From assembly GCF_002291145.1 (NCBI RefSeq), contig NZ_NTGE01000058.1, forward strand, positions 124,001 to 188,000: a stretch of DNA of 64,000 bases. The letters run 5' to 3'. The DNA is from Streptomyces sp. SA15 (lineage in GTDB: Bacteria; Actinomycetota; Actinomycetes; Streptomycetales; Streptomycetaceae). The notes below the pieces were generated by a model. It had not been told where the DNA came from and did not search any database. It saw only the letters and a list, made by a program, of their open reading frames with translations. How positions within the stretch are numbered: the first letter of the stretch is position 1; every line of letters begins with the position of its first letter. A program made the translations under genes and the position numbers. Positions 60,957 through 64,000 of the stretch are shown in pieces.

Positions 60957-62378
60957 ATGGGACGTCATGGGTGGAATTCGGGGGTGGGGCGCTGGCGGCT
61001 CACCGCGCTGCTCGGTGTGGGCGTGGCCGCTCTGGCGCTGGTGGTGACCCTGCTCAACACGCTTCCCGGCGGCGGCACGAGCACCGAGGGCACCTCGCGC
61101 GACGGCGACAAGGTGCACGGCACGCCGGCTTCCCCGCCGGACCAGACGACACCGGACGTCGGCTGGGGCTTCACGCACACCCAGTTCAGCGCCGACGAGG
61201 GCAGCTCCGCGGCCACCGGGCGCGTCGAGGAGCTGCTGTCGGAGGCCGGGGGCCTGCCGCAGAACCAGCACATCATGGGCTGGGGCGCCGACAACCCGGA
61301 GCCGGTGAAGGGGCGTTATGACTTCGAGGCCCTTGACCGCCGTATCGACTTCATGCGCTCCTCCGGCGGCACTCCCGTGGTCACCCTGTGCTGCGCCCCG
61401 GACTGGATGAAGGGCGGCAGGGGCGGCGTCGACAACACCGACTGGAGCCAGGCCGCCCTGGAGACCGCCCCGACGCCCGACCACTACCAGGACTTCGCCG
61501 ACCTCGCCGCGACCGTCGCCAAGCGCTATCCGGACGTACGCCACTTCGTCGTCTGGAACGAGTTCAAGGGCTTCTGGAACGACGCGAAGGCCCGCTGGGA
61601 CTACGAGGGGTACACCAGGCTCTACAACCTGGTGTACAAGGCCCTGAAGAAGGTCGACAAGGACATCATGGTCGGCGGGCCCTACCTGGTGATGGACAGC
61701 CTCGACCCACGGTCTCAGGACGCCTCCCCGACCTTCAAGGGACCTTGGGGCGCCATGGACCAGCGCGTCCTCGACGCCTTCGCCCACTGGAACAAGAACA
61801 AGGTCGGCGCCGACTTCGTGGTCGTGGACGGCTCCAGCTACACCAAGGACGACGAACTGCTGCCCGACGAGTTCGCCGCCACCGACAAGTTCACGGCGGT
61901 GAGCGAATGGGTGCGCGCGCGGACCGGTGACCTGCCGCTGTGGTGGGCCGAGTACTACGTCGAGCCCGCCGACGGCAACGACGACCGCAAGGGCTGGTCC
62001 GAGACCCGTCGCGTCGCCGTCCAGGCCACCGGAATGATCGCCATGGCCAAGGGCGGCGCCACCTCCGGCTTCTACTGGAACCCGGAGAAGGAGCAGGGCA
62101 CCGAGTGCGCGGGCTGCCTGTGGACACCGACCGACAAGGGCAGCGGCGGCGAGAGGCTGCCCATGTACGACCTCGTGTCCCGCTTCGGCGCGGAGTTCCC
62201 GCCGGCCACCGAGTACGAGACCGTGTCCGTCGCCCCGGACGACGTACCCAATGTCCGCGTCCTGGCGACCGACAAGGTGATCCTGGTCGTCAACACCCTC
62301 GACCGGCCGATCAACGCGAGGATCGACACCAAGCGGTTCGACATGCAGGCGTACGAGGTGAAGTGGCTCAACCGGTAA
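60957..62378 (+). CDS. Membrane-anchored GH39-like glycosidase
   Basis: 473 residues. One N-terminal membrane segment (about residues 14-34) precedes a Gly/Ser/Thr-rich linker, so the enzyme faces outward. The TIM barrel has the acid/base Glu202 in VVWNEFKGFW and the probable nucleophile Glu332 in LWWAEYYVEP, as in GH39 beta-xylosidases. The ATG at 60957 is chosen; the long frame upstream is antisense to the AAA gene. It converges with the polytopic membrane protein gene at 15 bases, so both may act on a cell-surface polysaccharide (inference). Confidence 0.84.
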   Translation: MGRHGWNSGVGRWRLTALLGVGVAALALVVTLLNTLPGGGTSTEGTSRDGDKVHGTPASPPDQTTPDVGWGFTHTQFSADEGSSAATGRVEELLSEAGGLPQNQHIMGWGADNPEPVKGRYDFEALDRRIDFMRSSGGTPVVTLCCAPDWMKGGRGGVDNTDWSQAALETAPTPDHYQDFADLAATVAKRYPDVRHFVVWNEFKGFWNDAKARWDYEGYTRLYNLVYKALKKVDKDIMVGGPYLVMDSLDPRSQDASPTFKGPWGAMDQRVLDAFAHWNKNKVGADFVVVDGSSYTKDDELLPDEFAATDKFTAVSEWVRARTGDLPLWWAEYYVEPADGNDDRKGWSETRRVAVQATGMIAMAKGGATSGFYWNPEKEQGTECAGCLWTPTDKGSGGERLPMYDLVSRFGAEFPPATEYETVSVAPDDVPNVRVLATDKVILVVNTLDRPINARIDTKRFDMQAYEVKWLNR

Positions 62379-62393
62379 GCCGTAGAAGCCACT

Positions 62394-64000
62394 TCACTTC
62401 ATCGTCAGGAACCGCTGCACCAGCGAGGCGAGCAGCACCGCCAGCAGCGGCAGCGCGAACCAGAAGCTGCTCTGCAGCCACCGCAGTTGCCGCACGCTCG
62501 GCCGAACCGCGACCCGCACGACCTCCCGTGTCGTCAGCAGCACGATCAGCGCGAGCGCCGCGAGAGCCCCGACGACCGACCAGGGCGTCCACGTCACCTG
62601 CGGCCCGATCGGACCCGGGTCCGCGGCCGGGACCTTGCCCTCGGGCTGCCTGCGCAGCGTGTACATCGTCACGTCGTCGTTGACGAAGACCTTCTTCAGT
62701 TCCTCACGGGCGTCCAGGTTCTGGACCAGCCGCGGCTCCCAGGTCTTCGCATAGCCCACGTCCAGCTGGAGATAGATCACCTGACTGCGGTTGATCATCA
62801 GATACGAGTTCGGACCCGCGTCCTTCAACGCCTTGACCAGCCCCGACACCAGCACCGGGTCGGTCGGCGCGAGCGTCGGCAGGTACTCGACCTTCTCCAT
62901 GTCCTTCGCGCCCCACGGCATCGCCGGCGTCACCGTGTTCACCGGGTCTTCGCTCAGCCACAGCAGGCGTGCCGTCGGCTCGTCGTGGGCGTACAGGTAG
63001 TCCATGGCGGCGACCTCGCCGGGCCGGATCCGCTCGAACGGCTCGTTGCCCCAACGGGCCACCAGGAAGCCGCCCATGAGCACCAGACCCGCCATCAGCG
63101 CGGCCAGCGGGGCCAGGCTCGCCCGGTCCTTGTCGCGCTCCTCGACCGTGACTCCGGTACGCGGGAACAAGGCGAGAGCGGCGAGCAGGGCCGCGCCCGG
63201 CAGGGCGAACATGAAGACCCGCAGCGCCATTTCGCCGCCGTACGACTGCATGCCGAAGCCCAGGAACGGCACAAAGGTCAGCACCAGCAGGGACCGCTCG
63301 CGGTACTTGTGCCAGCGCCGCCGCCACCAGCCCCAGCAGGCGAAGGCCATCACCCCGCCGGCCAGGAGCACGCGCGCGTAGAGCACGAGCTTGTGCGTCG
63401 AACTGCCGCCCTCTATACGGCCGGACACGGACGACGACACATTGCCGCCGACCCCGCCGACCCCGCCGAACAGCTCGTCGAAGTGCCCGGACCAGTACGG
63501 CTCGGCCATGAAGCCGATCCAGACGGCCACCAGGACGCCGAACAGGATGGGCAGACCGCGCAGTTCGCTGCGGCCGATCAGGACGAGCGCCGCCAGCACG
63601 CCCAGCATCACGAACGGGGTGAGCTGGTGCGCCGGGACGCTCGCCGCGAACAGGCCGATCAGGACCATGAGCAGCACGGCCCGCTGCCGCCGGTTCGTCG
63701 GCTCGACCTCGATCTCGCCCGGCCGCCGCTTCGTCCAGATCACGCCCGGCGCCCGGAACCAGACGAGCAGGATCGCCACGAACACCAGGTAGAGGAGATA
63801 CGTGAAGCCCTGCGGGGAGAAGTAGTCCTGGCCGACCCAGCCGCTGAGCACGAAGATCCAGATGCCGGTCCACTTCGCCCGCCAGCTCGCCCGCATCGAG
63901 CGCACAAGGAGGAACATCGGCGCTAGATACAGCAGCTGGATGGCCAGCGGCCACCAGCGGATGACCTCGGTGAGGTCGCTGACCCCGCAGGCCTTCAGGG
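62394..64000 (-). CDS. Polytopic membrane protein (5' end outside window)
   Basis: At least 535 residues; the frame is still open at base 64000 (LTEVIRWWPLAIQLLYLAP precedes the first internal Met). About ten hydrophobic helices in the N-terminal two-thirds are followed by an extracellular domain of some 150 residues (EPFERIRPGEVAAMDYL to TMYTLRR) and two last membrane spans. This is the layout of glycosyltransferase-C-like or polysaccharide-assembly membrane proteins, but no catalytic motif was recognised. The function is unknown. Confidence 0.72.
   Translation of the reverse strand, partial: LKACGVSDLTEVIRWWPLAIQLLYLAPMFLLVRSMRASWRAKWTGIWIFVLSGWVGQDYFSPQGFTYLLYLVFVAILLVWFRAPGVIWTKRRPGEIEVEPTNRRQRAVLLMVLIGLFAASVPAHQLTPFVMLGVLAALVLIGRSELRGLPILFGVLVAVWIGFMAEPYWSGHFDELFGGVGGVGGNVSSSVSGRIEGGSSTHKLVLYARVLLAGGVMAFACWGWWRRRWHKYRERSLLVLTFVPFLGFGMQSYGGEMALRVFMFALPGAALLAALALFPRTGVTVEERDKDRASLAPLAALMAGLVLMGGFLVARWGNEPFERIRPGEVAAMDYLYAHDEPTARLLWLSEDPVNTVTPAMPWGAKDMEKVEYLPTLAPTDPVLVSGLVKALKDAGPNSYLMINRSQVIYLQLDVGYAKTWEPRLVQNLDAREELKKVFVNDDVTMYTLRRQPEGKVPAADPGPIGPQVTWTPWSVVGALAALALIVLLTTREVVRVAVRPSVRQLRWLQSSFWFALPLLAVLLASLVQRFLTMK

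Noticed and set aside
62487..63926. A 479-codon plus-strand frame
   Set aside because: Antisense to the polytopic membrane protein; His/Arg/Gln-rich, with no domain.
1..64000. CRISPR arrays, tRNA or rRNA genes
   Set aside because: No regularly spaced repeat series, no tRNA-like cloverleaf with TTCGA arm and no rRNA segment was noticed when reading both strands.

Overview
The window is very GC-rich DNA with strong G/C at third codon positions, many GTG starts, overlapping ATGA/GTGA gene junctions, twin-arginine and lipoprotein signals, and an ABC sugar transporter with no ATPase gene of its own. This points to a Streptomyces chromosome. The mix of catabolic genes, paralogous oxidoreductases, gene remnants and a phage-defence operon suggests an accessory region, perhaps a chromosome arm. 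No rRNA, tRNA or CRISPR array was seen. Names rest on motifs read from the translated sequence; no database search was possible.

Layout. (1) 1-3.2 kb: the end of a GH78 alpha-L-rhamnosidase and a secreted-type carboxylesterase. (2) 3.8-13.7 kb: a polyol/sugar locus with an FGGY kinase, a divergent PfkB kinase, an ABC importer (binding protein and two permeases), two zinc medium-chain dehydrogenases, a DeoR regulator and a HAD-like protein. (3) 14-24.2 kb: an oxidoreductase/export region run by an XRE/MmyB-like regulator, with a zinc dehydrogenase, several SDRs (one frameshifted), a cyclophilin-like lipoprotein, two DHA1-type MFS exporters, a cupin resembling manganese hydroxynitrile lyases, a decayed second regulator and a membrane protein. 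(4) 24.2-25.1 kb: a degraded IS701-type transposase. (5) 25.4-37.7 kb: moaA, xdhC and two inverted copies of a three-gene molybdo-flavoprotein (PaoABC-like) operon around a third MmyB-like regulator; the right copy is decaying. (6) 38.0-43.0 kb: an XRE-ImmA pair (CapH/CapP-like) divergent from a type III CBASS operon: TRIP13-like ATPase, unknown 155-aa protein, HORMA protein, CD-NTase and S-4TM effector. (7) 43.3-46.0 kb: a 5'-truncated dnaE2 and a Y-family polymerase-like protein. (8) 46.2-50.4 kb: an uncharacterised helical protein, several gene fragments and a GntR regulator. (9) 50.4-54.1 kb: a GH42 beta-galactosidase and a BNR/ricin-type secreted protein, both cut at the 5' end at one head-to-head junction. 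(10) 54.5-64 kb: a secreted lipase, GNAT proteins, a methyltransferase, DUF402 and DUF72 proteins, a GntR/YtrA-type regulator, an AAA ATPase, a GH39-like glycosidase and a large membrane protein running off the right edge.

The most interesting signal is regulatory. Between 14.9 and 33.2 kb at least eight intergenic regions carry a GC-rich dyad close to GGGGGGAGAATTTCCTCCC. In each, the CTCCC-like end is followed by exactly 21 bases and then a TG-N-GAG-N-CT-like -10 element. These promoters precede the dehydrogenase, both exporters, the membrane protein, both molybdoenzyme operons and the MmyB-like regulators. The region therefore looks like one dispersed regulon for redox or aldehyde handling and export, expanded by duplication and now partly decaying. 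The second notable system is the CBASS locus, which combines CapH/CapP-like control, HORMA/TRIP13 licensing and a membrane effector with an unrecognised extra component.
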